DNA of 64,000 nt from Mytilus galloprovincialis. Taxonomy: Eukaryota > Mollusca > Bivalvia > Mytilida > Mytilidae. Shown in pieces: positions 45,857-57,386 of the stretch. Each line of letters starts with the position of its first letter. Within the stretch, counting starts at the first letter, position 1. The stretch lies in NCBI RefSeq assembly GCF_965363235.1, contig NC_134848.1, positions 61,466,181-61,530,180 of the forward strand, read 5' to 3'. Both the position numbers and the translations under genes were made by a program. The notes under the pieces were generated by a model. That model worked only from the letters and a program-made list of their open reading frames with translations, was not told the origin of the DNA and did no database searches.

Positions 45857-48337
45857 TTAGCGTTTTCCACCATGTCCGCCATTTCCACCATTCCAGCGAC
45901 CACCGTTTCCTCCACTACCTCCAGATAAACCGTTTCCTCCATTACCACCATTCCAAGTACCACCATTTCCACCTCTCCCATAATTCAAACTGTCTCCTCC
46001 GTTCCCTCCTTTCCAAGTACCACCATTTCCACCATTATGTCCGTTTCCTCCATTCCCGCCATTCCAAGTACCACCGTTTCCGCCATTTCCAAATCTGGGC
46101 TTCCAAGGCTTTGGTGGTCCTTGAAAATGAAACACGTCATAATTAAAGTGTTGGGTCAAAAGTAATCACTTCTTGAGAAATCAAAATTATCAAAACCTGT
46201 TTTACGAAACCACTTAATAGAGACCATAAACGTGGTCTCTAAAGACAGGTGGACTTTAAAAACAGGTTCATTTTTTAAAGTTTACTCAAGAGGGATCTAA
46301 AATTACAGGTTTTTGCTTTATACATGTGTTCTCTTAACATGCTTAAGCATGTTTGACTGTTATTACAAAAAATATGCTAACGGTATCAAGTATGTATATG
46401 GAGCAGTAGTCGAACAAAACATTCTCAAAGACGACAGGAAATATTCAATTTTAGTTCAGATGTAGTGGTCAAGTCCTAAAACAGCATTTGAAGCAGTTCT
46501 TCAATCAATTCTTTACTGACATTAAGAATGCAACTGATAATAGGTTTATATTTTGAACTTTTGTTTAAAAAATCACCACAGAGAAACGACTTCAAACTGT
46601 ATCTATGACACACCTGACTAATTCAGTTTAATATTTTAACTTTTCATCTTATAGTCGGAAAACATCTTAGTCTCAATCATGTGACATATTAATCAATCGG
46701 CAATCCTCGGGTGACTCCGCTATCCTCCTTCTTTGAGGTACGGAATCGGCCGAGTTGTAACGAATGACACATTTTTGTCTCAATTCATGCCTCGCGCATG
46801 TCCATGTTTAACAATACAAACTATATTATTTTCATAATCGTATTGGAAAACAGTTTGCATAATTCAGAGATGTTTTGTCAACACTGATCGTTTATAGCCA
46901 TAAAAAAGCTTTTATAAATAGATAACTTATACAGTTTTTACGTTTGGTTGTAATACGTAGTACGGTTAATCATAAGAAAAACCAATTAAGCTGAAAAAGC
47001 TACATTATGACGATGTCAACATACGCATCGTGTCGTCGTCAAAGTTGAATTCAAACATTGATGTATCTTACTAATACAAGAAAAGAAAACCCAAAACACA
47101 TCAATTATAAGAGGAAAACAACAAACGACAATGCAACATACACAGAAACAAACTATATGTTATTATTCATGACTTGTCACAGGACATTTCAAGAAAAAAA
47201 AGGTGGGCTGTAGCTGGTTTGAATGCTAGCCGAATCTGGCTATTTATAATAATATTAAATATACCGCTAAAACTAAAATGACAAAAGTAAATTTACATGA
47301 CGGGAAAACAATATGACGGAGAAACACATAAATAAATAATATAATAGTACATTTCGACATGTTAATCACAGAGTAATAACGAAAAACTAAAATTGATTAA
47401 GGAAAGTACACAAAAACACCTTAATAGAATGACGAACTGTGTGTTTGTTACACGAATGTAATAACGCCACAAAAAGTAACGTCACAGAAAAAAATCAATA
47501 AAAAATTCAATAAGGTTTCAATTATGGTATTTAATGTAACTTATAAGAATTACAAGAATATTAATATAGAATTGTTATGGTAATTGTGCAACTACCTATG
47601 TCGGCCTTGTTACCTAATCAAACTGTGTAAAAAAACTCCTGTGCACATAGTTGATTTAAACTAAAATCATGCAAGTGAACTGGGTGATTAATTATCTCTT
47701 CTGTTACATACGAATAAAAGATAAAACAACAAACAATAAGACACAAAACAATATCCGATCAGAATTACAAATACAACTTCTTAACTAAATATGCGAATTC
47801 ACACTTAGTAAAACAGTCATATTAAGGAATAGGTCACGTTTGGTACCTAAAAGACAGGACGAGATCAACGGTAAACCACAATCTTAGACGTGGAAACCAT
47901 GTCCTTAGTTAGGACTAGCTTACACACACATATATTGTCATATTGATTAGCAGTCTTTTATAAAACGTGAACTAAAACTTATGTATGTTATACTTTTTTG
48001 TATTTTAAAACTTTTAATACATCGAGATCGGAATAAAATAGTACGCTTCTTTAGCAACTGAATAAGAATAGAAATAAGAAAAACTGCGTTTAAGATAAAC
48101 CATTTGAAGAAATAAATACTGATGGCAATGTATTAATTAAATTTATTTGCCATTTACCAGATCTGTTCAAGTAATATTTTTTTTAAAATACTCCACGGTA
48201 TAATGATATAGAGAAATAAGATTTTTGAAATCATGTGAACAACATGAATAATAATTGATATACATTTACTTACTCCTAACCCAAGTTCCAGAAACTGCTA
48301 CAACCAGACAAACGACTAAGATGATAGTAAGTTTCAT
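45857..48337 (-). CDS. Gene 4: Gly/Asn-rich secreted repeat protein, 108 aa (2 exons)
   Basis: Join of exon 1 (48,337-48,274) and exon 2 (46,119-45,857), again 64 + 263 nt, 108 residues. The signal peptide MKLTIILVVCLVVAVSG is identical to gene 3. Exon 2 opens RPPKPWKPRF, then GNGG/TWNGGNGG repeats; it differs from gene 3 at a few repeat positions (GHNGG for GRHGG, NGLSGG for YGLYGG). The donor is GTAAGT, acceptor TTTTCAAG, TATAAAA at 48,383-48,377 (40 bp before ATG), AATAAA at 45,755-45,750. The exon 1 neighbourhood is almost identical to gene 3 over several hundred bp, more than the surrounding spacer, pointing to recent conversion or duplication. Role as for gene 3. Confidence 0.75.
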
Positions 48338-48376
48338 TTTTCTTGTAAGTTCTACTTTGTGAAGGGAGTACAGATG

Positions 48377-48383
48377 TTTTATA
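48377..48383 (-). promoter_or_regulatory. TATA box of gene 4
   Basis: TATAAAA on the minus strand, 40 bp upstream of the ATG, matching gene 3. Confidence 0.6.
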
Positions 48384-49019
48384 GTCTTGATGAGGACATA
48401 CAAACACGGATATACGTAAGGCAACGGGATGCATATTAATTGATATAAAAAGTGTATGTCCGTCATGGTCAGATATTCGATACTTGAGCACAATGATTGT
48501 TTTGTAGGTTGTACAATAAGACAAAATGATCGCTGAATAGGTACAACCTTCTATTATATTTTTTACGTATAAGGAAAAAGTTAAGTAAACAGAAAGGAAA
48601 TTCATACTTTCAATTGTTCAGAGTGTCTTATAGTTTTCTTATACTTGACAACATATACAGGAAACAAACTCAATATAGCTACCAGGCTTAAAATTTGGAA
48701 CGTTAGCATGCCTTTTGTATATATATATAAAAAAAAAAAAAAAAAAACAGTCATCATTTTTTTTCTCACTTTTCCCACAACCATTCCAGACAAGTTGCCA
48801 TCATTAAATAAGGCATTATCTAAAATGAAACAAGTTATTGCCAAATAATTGATAACGTTTCGTATATTATTTTTTTTATAAATATATGTGGTTAATACGA
48901 CATCGTGGAAACGATATGTACATTTTTGTAAGTATGGTATGTATTATGCTTAATTGTTTCTCATTTTAATAAAAAAATTTAAAGGCAAATACTTAAATTA
49001 AATTCATATGAAACTTCAA

Positions 49020-49066
49020 TTTAGAAAAAAAACTAGACAGCCCGATGAAATGATAGAAAGCTTCAT
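49020..49066 (-). pseudogene. Exon-1-like relic upstream of gene 4
   Basis: From ATG at 49,066 the minus strand gives MKLSIISSGCLVFFLN-stop: the signal-peptide start is recognisable but the end and donor are lost. Sister at 60,130-60,184. Confidence 0.6.
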
Positions 49067-50404
49067 TTTCCATTCATCTTCTAAACTTTGAATCGATTTT
49101 TTTTAACTGTCCACCAAAGTTCAAATGAAGTGGATGTTTGCAATTATAAGCATCTATACGGCCTTCTACAATGAGAAACAATCAATACCTTATAGTTATC
49201 AGAAATATAAGCAAAGACGGTCTATATAAAAATAATTATTTAACTTGAGGTAAATATATACATGATATATGTTATTTGACTTCGGCCGTGTTCACATTGA
49301 CCTAAACTCGGTGTTGAGTAATTGTAATGCACACGTTAACTAACCACACAATTACGTTTTCATTGATAAAACTCAATGTTTACATGTAGTTAAAATTATG
49401 TTTTGACTTCATGCAGTAAATACTCGATGTAGGCCTTGTGTGGGTTAAGTGTTCACAAAATAAGGTATTTAGAACATGAATTTTACCATGTATATTTAAA
49501 GAAAAAACTTTTTTGAATGACATCTATATTTATATCAATAATTAATAAAGTTGTTTACAGAGTTATTAGTCTATACTTGATATATTGTGTTGCTATATAA
49601 AGAAAACCAACATTAGGTAGCTATAGTGAATTTATTAACCCCTTTTCATGACCTAATCATCGTCATTGGCAAACACATAATTCATTTGAAAATGAAACAA
49701 CTGGACGTACAAAGAAATATTTGCCACTGGTCTTTACTCAATAACAAATACCTCATAAATACATTACTAAAAAGAGTGCGGTAAATTGTATAGTTAAGTT
49801 TGTATCTCAGTTACGGTAAAATGCACTTAGAAATAAAAAAAAAAGTATTATTGTGCAATGAACGAATTGTTATTTTAAATTTTAAGTTTTTAAGAAGTAT
49901 CTGCAAGATATTATTTGTTCATTGCTCTTAGTTTATTTTGTAATTGTGCAACGCGTCGACTGCCTAATAGCAAACAAGTTTAAAATTGTTGACAACTGCT
50001 TTGTCGTTTCTCAAAATTACTCCACGAAGGAGCAACTATCTTAAAAAAAGGGGAGGATGTTATGTTTTTTCTGAGTTTTTTATGAACGCTTTGATGAGTT
50101 TTTTCAACGGTATCAATTAAATTAGTATTTCAATATTTGACACGGTAAGGTCTGGGAAAACATAGTACTCAGATTTGTTTTGTGTCTTCTGCTTGACCAG
50201 AATATTTTTTTAGGGAAAAACGATACCCCCCTTTGTTTTTGAGTCAAATGGTCGTTTCCTTTTTTCTAGAATAGCTGTCCAAGAAATTTGAATTCGATTT
50301 TATATAATTACATTTAAATGACATATTGTGAACAAGTGTGAACAAATCTGATGTACAGGTCATTCAATGTTCTTCAACTTTGTACTTGTTTGACTTTATA
50401 ACTA

Positions 50405-50490
50405 TTTTGATCTGAGCGTCACTGATGAGTCTTATTTAGACGAACGCGCGTCTTGCGTATCAAATTATAATCCTTGTACCCTTGATAACT
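50405..50490 (+). repeat. Interspersed repeat core (GAGCGTCACTGATGAGTCTT)
   Basis: Short conserved block GAGCGTCACTGATGAGTCTT followed by GACGAACGCGCGTCTTGCG and ATAATCCTTGTACCCTTGAT. Also at about 61,532-61,620 and, diverged, at 53,433-53,482; a related form (CACCAGATGCGCATTTCGAC) is at about 11,933. I recall this core as widespread in mollusc genomes and possibly SINE-derived. Confidence 0.55.
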
Positions 50491-51462
50491 ATTATAGTCC
50501 TGTAAAATTATTAATACTGCATCCATAGCAAAATGGAGCAACGAATAGCTTTTAATTGATAACTAGTACCAATTAAAACGTATAACCTGTAATTCACGAA
50601 AAACATGTTGATAGTTAACACAAAGATTCATATAAATTATACTATATAAATAGTATAGTCTGCTGGTTGTGGTGTGAGTATACGGTTATGTTCAAATTAC
50701 TGTCTACATTAAAGTTCAATTTCGGGTTCTATTTGCAATCTGCGTTAAAATTCATGTCGATGTCATTCAAAACCATATTCATCGATCGGAATTTAAAACA
50801 AATTTTACCTTAAAGCTAAATGATAAATTGCAAGATACACACACTATTCGTACAGTGTAGGGTAAAATAGAAGTTAATTTTCCCATTGGCTCTTTCTTGT
50901 GAGAGAGCAATATATCTTTTGTAGTTTGAGTGGAGTTGAAATTATACGGATATTGATAAAAATAATGAAATGCGTTTAAATTGGTTTGAGTATTTATCGA
51001 CATGTGCAGATTTCCGATACTTGAGCGATGTTACAATGGTTGTTTGTTGTACACAATGACGGAAAGTGTAGCTGATTTGATACTAGCTTTAGTTTTCTTT
51101 TGAACAGGAAAAAGGAAAAAAGTTGGATATTAGTACATACACTTTTATAAAATGATGTGTCAGTTTTAAACAATTAAACAAAACCACATACCATAAACAT
51201 GTAGTCGGCTGTTACAGATCTTATATCGAACATATGAAACAAGTCAATTGAGAAAACTAACGATATATTTGTAACAAAACAATCAACAACAAAAATGCGA
51301 TATACATGAACTAACGACATCCACCGAACTACAGGCCCCTTTATTGATACTATGTTAATTTGTTCATTAAATCGTCCGTTCATATATTTGACAGTATATC
51401 TATATAAGTTAACCCAAATAACTGCATATTATCATTAAATGCAGCTTATTCTTTCTTATATA

Positions 51463-52829
51463 TGTTACAGGCAATTTCTAAATTTAGGCATTTGTAAAAT
51501 GACTGAAATTTTTAGGCAATTTCTAAAATGCCTGCATGATTTAGGCATTTTTCAAATTGACTATTTTTTTCAGGCATTTTTCAAATTGACTATTTTTTTC
51601 AGGCATTTTTTAAAATGCCTGAAAAAATATAAGGCATTTTACAAAATGCCTAAAAGACTATAACTGAATGGAATGTACTCAAAATTTAACGACTGGAAAT
51701 ATCAAACAGATGATTTTATTCACATGCAATTTAAACAGTTACAGTTTTTCTAATTGTAATTAAATCATTTACATTAACACTGAAGAAGATAATTATTTTT
51801 GCTACATGTAATGATTGGATGACAGCAACTGTAACACATTTTTTCTGACCTTTTGCACAGACACCGTTTAGTGTTACATCTAGTCCAACCACTAGCACTA
51901 CAGCCACATTTTGTGTAACCCTGACCTTCACACAAAAAAACTTTACTGACAGATTTACTGAAGGATATTTCATTAACATAATATTTAGATTGAATAGCAA
52001 TAAAGTTACTGTCAGGCCGTTCAAACTGATTCCTGATGTAAAGTCCACGTAATATTCCTTCTTTAAGTTCCAGTTGATAACCATGCTTTTCTTTTCCACT
52101 AACAACAGTCACAAGGTTAGATATGTCTCCTTTTTCTCAATCCACATGGGGAATTCCAACTAATACATTCGCTCCAATATCTACCTCTGTCAAAACTCTT
52201 TACGATAGATTTCTAACCTGACAGCTTGTTTTGTCATTGAGTCTGATGCATGCCTTCTTTCATTTTTTATAACCTCTTCATTTGAACACAGATATCAAGT
52301 AATAGTATCAGACATTGAATAGTGCATGCTTTTCAAGTGGCAAATATTTCATGCATATTCAATAGGCCTATGAGGCATCTTAATGGTAACAGAAGTCGTC
52401 AAATCAATCTTCATATGAGATTATGTCCTTTTTATACTTGACCAATTGTTCAAATATTCCTTGAGTGTATCATACTTTTATTTTCAATATTTTGCAAGAT
52501 GAGCATTTCAGGCTCCTAGAAGCCTACAGATTTTCTTATTAACGCTTGTTACATTTTTAAAGAATAATCTTAAATTTATTTTACTCAATCTTTTTTGTAG
52601 CTTTACAATATATTTTTATCATCTATTTCATGTATTTCATATTTACACAATTTGCCTGTAACAGACCAGGCAATTTGTTAAATTTTAATTAAAAATTTCA
52701 GGGATTTTACAAAATGACTAGGTTTTTTTAGGCATTTTATAACATGCCTGTCAACTTTAGGCATTTTAGAAAATGCCTAAAAATTCAGTCATTTTACAAA
52801 ATGCCTAAATTTAGAAAATGCCTGTAACA
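51463..52829. mobile_element. Ginger-like DNA transposon remnant, 1.37 kb
   Basis: Terminal inverted repeats start TGTTACAGGCA(A/T)TTTCTAAA and extend about 75 bp, followed by multiple palindromic AGGCATTTT/AAAATGCCT motifs at both ends. A 4-bp TATA duplication flanks it (51,459-51,462 and 52,830-52,833). The sister segment at about 62,588 (TTCTTATATACAGACAATAT) is the empty site with one TATA. TGTNR termini and 4-bp duplications are features of Ginger elements, and the interior holds a matching integrase C-terminal fragment. The integrase core itself is missing, so it is a deletion derivative. Confidence 0.8.
51774..52200 (-). pseudogene. Integrase C-terminal (CXC) fragment, KRBA2-like
   Basis: The longest open part is 52,112-51,774. 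It ends in a cysteine-rich block (GQGYTKCGCS ... RCNTKRCLCKRSEKMCYSCC), the CXC-type tail I know from KRBA2-like integrases in bivalves, where GGQG(Y/F)xxCxC is the usual opening. Upstream in the same frame, VDIGANVLVGIPHVD precedes a TGA (near 52,138) where the family normally has an Arg codon, then EKGDISNLVTVV continues. The DDE/integrase core is absent. So this is a stop-containing remnant of the transposase of the surrounding element. Family assignment is from memory. Confidence 0.6.
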
Positions 52830-52833
52830 TATA

Positions 52834-54263
52834 CAAACAATATAAAAAAATTCAAATACAGCCGAATGTGGGGATGTGTGTGTAAAAGCAAAACCTACAG
52901 AAAATTACACAATAACGTGAGTTCATGAAACGCCGATTGGTATTTTATAATAAAAACTGTGAATATCTTGTCAAATTCTGCATGATATTATGAGTCTGTT
53001 TACATACATAAAGGTTAACAACCTAAGCGTCAGTAAAAAGTCGTTTATCATCGAAATGCGCATCTGTTGCATTGGAATCGCCACGAATAATGTCATTGTG
53101 TACATAAGCGTGACGTGATGGGCTATTCAATCTACATTCCCCTAATGATTTGCCAATATGAGGTGAAGTCAAACTTTTAATATCTAAAGAAAATTGTTGT
53201 TTTTCGTCGCAGAATATCACATTAAGACATGTTTGAAGACATATGGTTAATTTCCATTCAGTTCAGTTCACACTGTAGCTAACTTACCAACGTTGCTTTA
53301 TTTTCAGATGCTTAACTTAAAGTCTTAAGGTGACAGTTCTGTGTTTTAATATCCGGTTAGAATTAAGATTCGGTGTAATTTCATTTGAAGTAAAGCTATG
53401 TTTTAAAAGAGAGGTGCAAGATACCAAATTTTGATTCGAGCGTCACTGATGAATCTTTTGTAGTCGAATCGCGCGTCTGGAAATTAAAACAGAACGACGA
53501 CTTTAACTGGATAAATGAAAAATGTTACGAATACCTATTTCAAATTTTATCCATTATTAGTAACATATCTGGGTCACAATCGCATGTAATTTGTATTAAT
53601 ATGATTTGATATTTTGCGCATGTACATGCAACTAACTGTATGAACTATATTATTAACATTATATTACTCTGGAAGCTTTTTCAAAATTTCTAGAGGCTTC
53701 TACAACAGCGCTATGTAAAAGCCATAAGAAAAGCATTCAAAAATTAAAATACTATGAAGTTGCATAACATTTGGTTGGAGCAAAATTAAGATAGAGAACG
53801 GAAACCAGATTTGGAACGTACGTACACACAGACGGACAAAGGTAAAACTTAATGCAACGTCTGCTACGACGGGGGAGGTGGGGCGGCAAAAATAAATGAA
53901 GAAATTGTGATGATCAATATTAAGCAAACAAAATGAAATAACATGTACAGCAATTCCTCGAAAACGAAATTATGCTGAGTTGTGTCTTACCCTGTTTGAA
54001 AATGTCATCGTCAAAATAGTTAAACAAAAACATTGAACGTTAAATTCCAAAAGGGGAAATCAAAAGCAATTACAAAACCAAACGCTGTCTTTCAATGGAA
54101 CAAGTCAAAAAGTTAGATTCAAACATTGTTATATATATAATCAAAACAAAATCTGTACACAAAATACGATTAAATAAAAGCTCCTCAGTATAATAAAATA
54201 AATATCAAATATGACTTCTAAAATAATGTGAACTTTATAAAATATAGTAACTGATATACTTAC
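52834..54263. other. Spacer fused to a gene-1-type intron
   Basis: 52,834-53,400 resembles the spacer at 43,740-44,600. From about 53,480 to 54,263 it resembles the gene 1 intron (10,325-11,809 continuing at 15,780). A repeat core (GAGCGTCACTGATGAATCTT) sits at the join near 53,433. The repeat exon expected between spacer and intron is missing. The position about 54,150 is the empty site for the CACTA-like element. ORFs at 53,023 and 53,700 are unsupported. Confidence 0.55.
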
Positions 54264-54327
54264 GTCTATTCCAAGTTCCAGAAACTGATACAACCAAACT
54301 AACGACTAAGATGATATAAAGCTTCAT
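54264..54327 (-). pseudogene. Orphan exon 1 of the Gly/Asn-rich family
   Basis: An intact 64-nt exon: ATG at 54,327, signal peptide MKLYIILVVSLVVSVSG, then TWNR, and a phase-1 GTAAGT donor. It is closest to exon 1 of gene 1. The matching exon 2 is absent downstream, because intron sequence is joined directly to spacer near 53,430. It could only make a product by splicing to a more distant acceptor (for example gene 4's at 46,119, which is phase-compatible). Best regarded as a broken gene. Confidence 0.7.
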
Positions 54328-57279
54328 TGTCTTCCTTTGATAGAGGGAAACATATGTGTTATAGTTTTGACTAACACATACAAACACGGATATACGTAAG
54401 ACAACGGGGTGTGTTTTAACGCATATGAATATTTCATGTCAGTCATGGGGAGGTTTCCGACACTTTAGCACAATGATTGTTTTGTAGGTTGCACAATAAA
54501 AAGAAATGATCGCTAAATAGGTACAATATTTTATTATTTTCTGTAAAGTTTAAGTAAAAAAAGAGGAGTAGTAGATTAAGCAGTAAATAATGGTCAAGGG
54601 TTCGGGTTATATTATTAAAAACCTATACAGAAAACAATCTGAACATATACCAGGCTTGAAATTTTAAACGTCAGGCGCGCCTTTAATTAAAATCTGGAGT
54701 TACTTTTGTTTTCCGTTTTTTTCTCACAACCATATAAGACAAGATGTCAATATAAAATAAGACACTATCTCCAGAAATGCGAGTGGATGTACACATGATC
54801 GCCAATAAATACCCATTGCCAGTCTTGGTCTTCTGTAAAGGTTAATTACAATTAATCAGTACTCAGCAATTAGTAATTGGTTCTGGTGGTACTTTCGTGT
54901 TAGGCTTACCAACAACCTGGCATATATGACATCATTTGCAGTATTCTGAGTCATTATCTTTAAGTCAGTGCCAGAAGAAACGTTGCAAGATTTAAAGGCA
55001 AGTCTTCTTTCTACCTAAACTTCCGACCAAAGGGATGTCATTGGCAAGACCAATAATTTCTTGACTATAAACTTATGGCACCACCACTTGGTATACCACT
55101 CTCCATTCTTTTTCTTGGATAGCACCAAGGGGCCTCAATCTCATCGTTATAATGCCGGCTCCATGGGTATAACATTCGGCCACTTTGTCTGCTTCCTGTT
55201 GTTTATTCCTCTTGCAGAGCTGAGGAACCTCAGGGTTCTTTATTCATTGTTATTTTCCTCTTCCACAATCTTTCTCATGGCTAATGAGTACGTCTGGCTA
55301 TTACATAACTACATGCTTTTCAGTGCTAGGAGGTTTTTTTTCTGTCGACATGAAAGTTTCAGAATGGTTCTTCTCTACAGTCCATTACGTTCAAATACTA
55401 AATCCCTGGGATGTGTGATAGGTGATTTTATTCTCGGATGCATGATTTTTTTTATTAATTGTTTTCGGCTTTTAACTAGTTTTAGTAACAGCGAGTACTC
55501 TGAACTCGTACTTTCAGGGTAATTTGACCTGTTGATACACTTTGTAAAGCTTTTTTTGTTATTTAATGTTTAATTATTTAATGTTGTATCTTGCTGTCTA
55601 CTTTTGATAAGGGGACTTGGTTTGGAGTTTATCGACGTTAACGGGATTTCAAATCAATTCTGGTACTAGTCAGCGGTATTTATTTTAGATCCAGATTCAA
55701 TAATTTTGGGGATTCGGGTTTGGGTTTTTTTTTCTTCTTTTTTTTTTTTGGGGGGGGGGGGGGTCTGAATATAAAGACATGAAATTACGTAGTTGGTGAA
55801 ACGATTAAATGCATAGTCGGACAGGACTGTTCGCTTGCGATGCCCAGTACTTGTCGTTCTATTTATAGTTTTTTGCTTGTTCAAGAGAGGTTATTTTCAA
55901 TACCCAATCTCTTAACCTCTGTTGTCATCACAAACAATACCAGTAAGATTACAAAAAGAGTATTCCTTCCTCACCTTTAGTATCGCTTTTCCTTTTTCCT
56001 GCAAGAGCCTGTTTTTAACCAGAGATCCATGATGATTACCGTTATTAGGTCAAACATGGACATATGTGTGAAAAGACTATCAGATTGACTTAATCTAAAT
56101 CTAACCGCATCATTGGTTCTTTAAACCAGATTATACATACATAACATCCCGAATGTGGCGAAAGTAGCTGCGAGAATGCATACACACATACAATTAAAAT
56201 AGGTCTGATAATCTCTATGCAATAATGGTGCATATAAACACTGACCATTTACTTGAAAGGAAACCATTATCTACTTTTGTCTCATATGACTTCTGTTCAT
56301 TTTCAATACTTAAAAACTACAAGAAAACTTGTAAATTAGTGCTGGTCAGTGGAAGAGAGGCAAACTATACCAAAGTGACATTCAAACTCATTAGTAAAAA
56401 GCGTAAAAAGACCAATAGACGAATAACCAGTACACAAAACACAACGTAGAAAACCTTCCCAACGTTCAAATACGCTGTCAATCAAAAAAGCAAGCATTTT
56501 GATAAGGTCAGTTTCAGAGAAATTTTTGATTGAATCATAGTAATTTTGTACAAATAACGATTCATTCCTCTTTAAGACAAGATACTTGTATATACGTTGA
56601 GCATCGTTTTTTACAGATTTTTACTGTTAAACAAAACAGAACCAGCTTTTTCAATTTATCTTCTAGTTTAGAATGAGGAATACTTGTGTAAAGTGTAGAA
56701 AAAAATACATGACCTCTTGAATAGACAGTGCGATATGAAGAAATTTAATGTTACCGTTTAATTGGCGTTCCGTCTTTTGTAGATTTGAATATTTGTTATA
56801 ACTAGTTATTCTGTTTTGAAAATACCAAACAGAAAATTATAAGAGACATACGACCATACATGTGTTTTCGTAAAGTTGCCGTCTCATATACAACCTCTTT
56901 TGTATTTGCATCGACAGAAAAGTCCAGTAGACAAATTCAGACTGTAACCAATGTGATTTTCGAAAACAGTAAGATTACCGTTACGGTAGCAGTTAAAATG
57001 TCATTTCTTTCAGTTTTTATTGGTTCATTGTAAGATAATGGCAGATTTTGAAAAGTTTCTGTAAACTTTTTGGACGTCAACTTGTTTTAAATTCGGGATG
57101 ATTTACAGTTTGGTGTAGTGTATATAAATGTATATTCTTGAAGACGGTAGATAAACCTTTAAATGTTCGCTTGTTTAGTTGTGATGTTAGGTACTTTCTT
57201 ATTGGTATATTTACCAAACTCCAATTTTCAATAAAATCATGCTAGAGCATTAAACAAGATAATCACATGCGAAATAAAT
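54328..57279. repeat. Spacer upstream of orphan exon 1
   Basis: 54,328-54,830 matches 15,960-16,470; 54,860-55,600 matches 16,835-16,925 then 18,730-19,400 (empty site of the 1.8-kb TIR element). A T-run then G-run simple sequence lies at about 55,728-55,763. 56,780-57,279 matches the 3' side spacer of genes 3 and 4. The 153-residue plus ORF at 55,061-55,522 is not conserved in the sister and is not annotated. Confidence 0.6.
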
Positions 57280-57386
57280 TTTATTGATACATTTTTGTGA
57301 CTTTAAAACAAATAATTCAGAAGAAATATTTGAATATTTTGTCACATGTTCATTTGTCATTAGTTCGAAACTCAGTCAGTTATATC

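Larger units (their letters stand above)
48540..51462. repeat. Duplicated spacer, sister of 59.66-62.59 kb
   Basis: From about 48,540 the sequence stops matching the gene 3 side and instead matches 59,655-62,588 closely (CAACATATACAGGAAACAAA, TTGACTTCGGCCGTGTTCAC, GTGTGAACAAATCTGATGTA in both). An exon-1-like relic lies at 49,020-49,066. A GAGCGTCACTGATGAGTCTT repeat core lies at about 50,415. No conserved ORF was found apart from a small frame at 49,990 discussed under findings. Confidence 0.75.

Noticed and set aside
55061..55522. 153-residue plus ORF with hydrophobic stretches
   Set aside because: The duplicated copy at 18.75-19.3 kb has no open frame over the same sequence, and the ORF has no recognisable domain.
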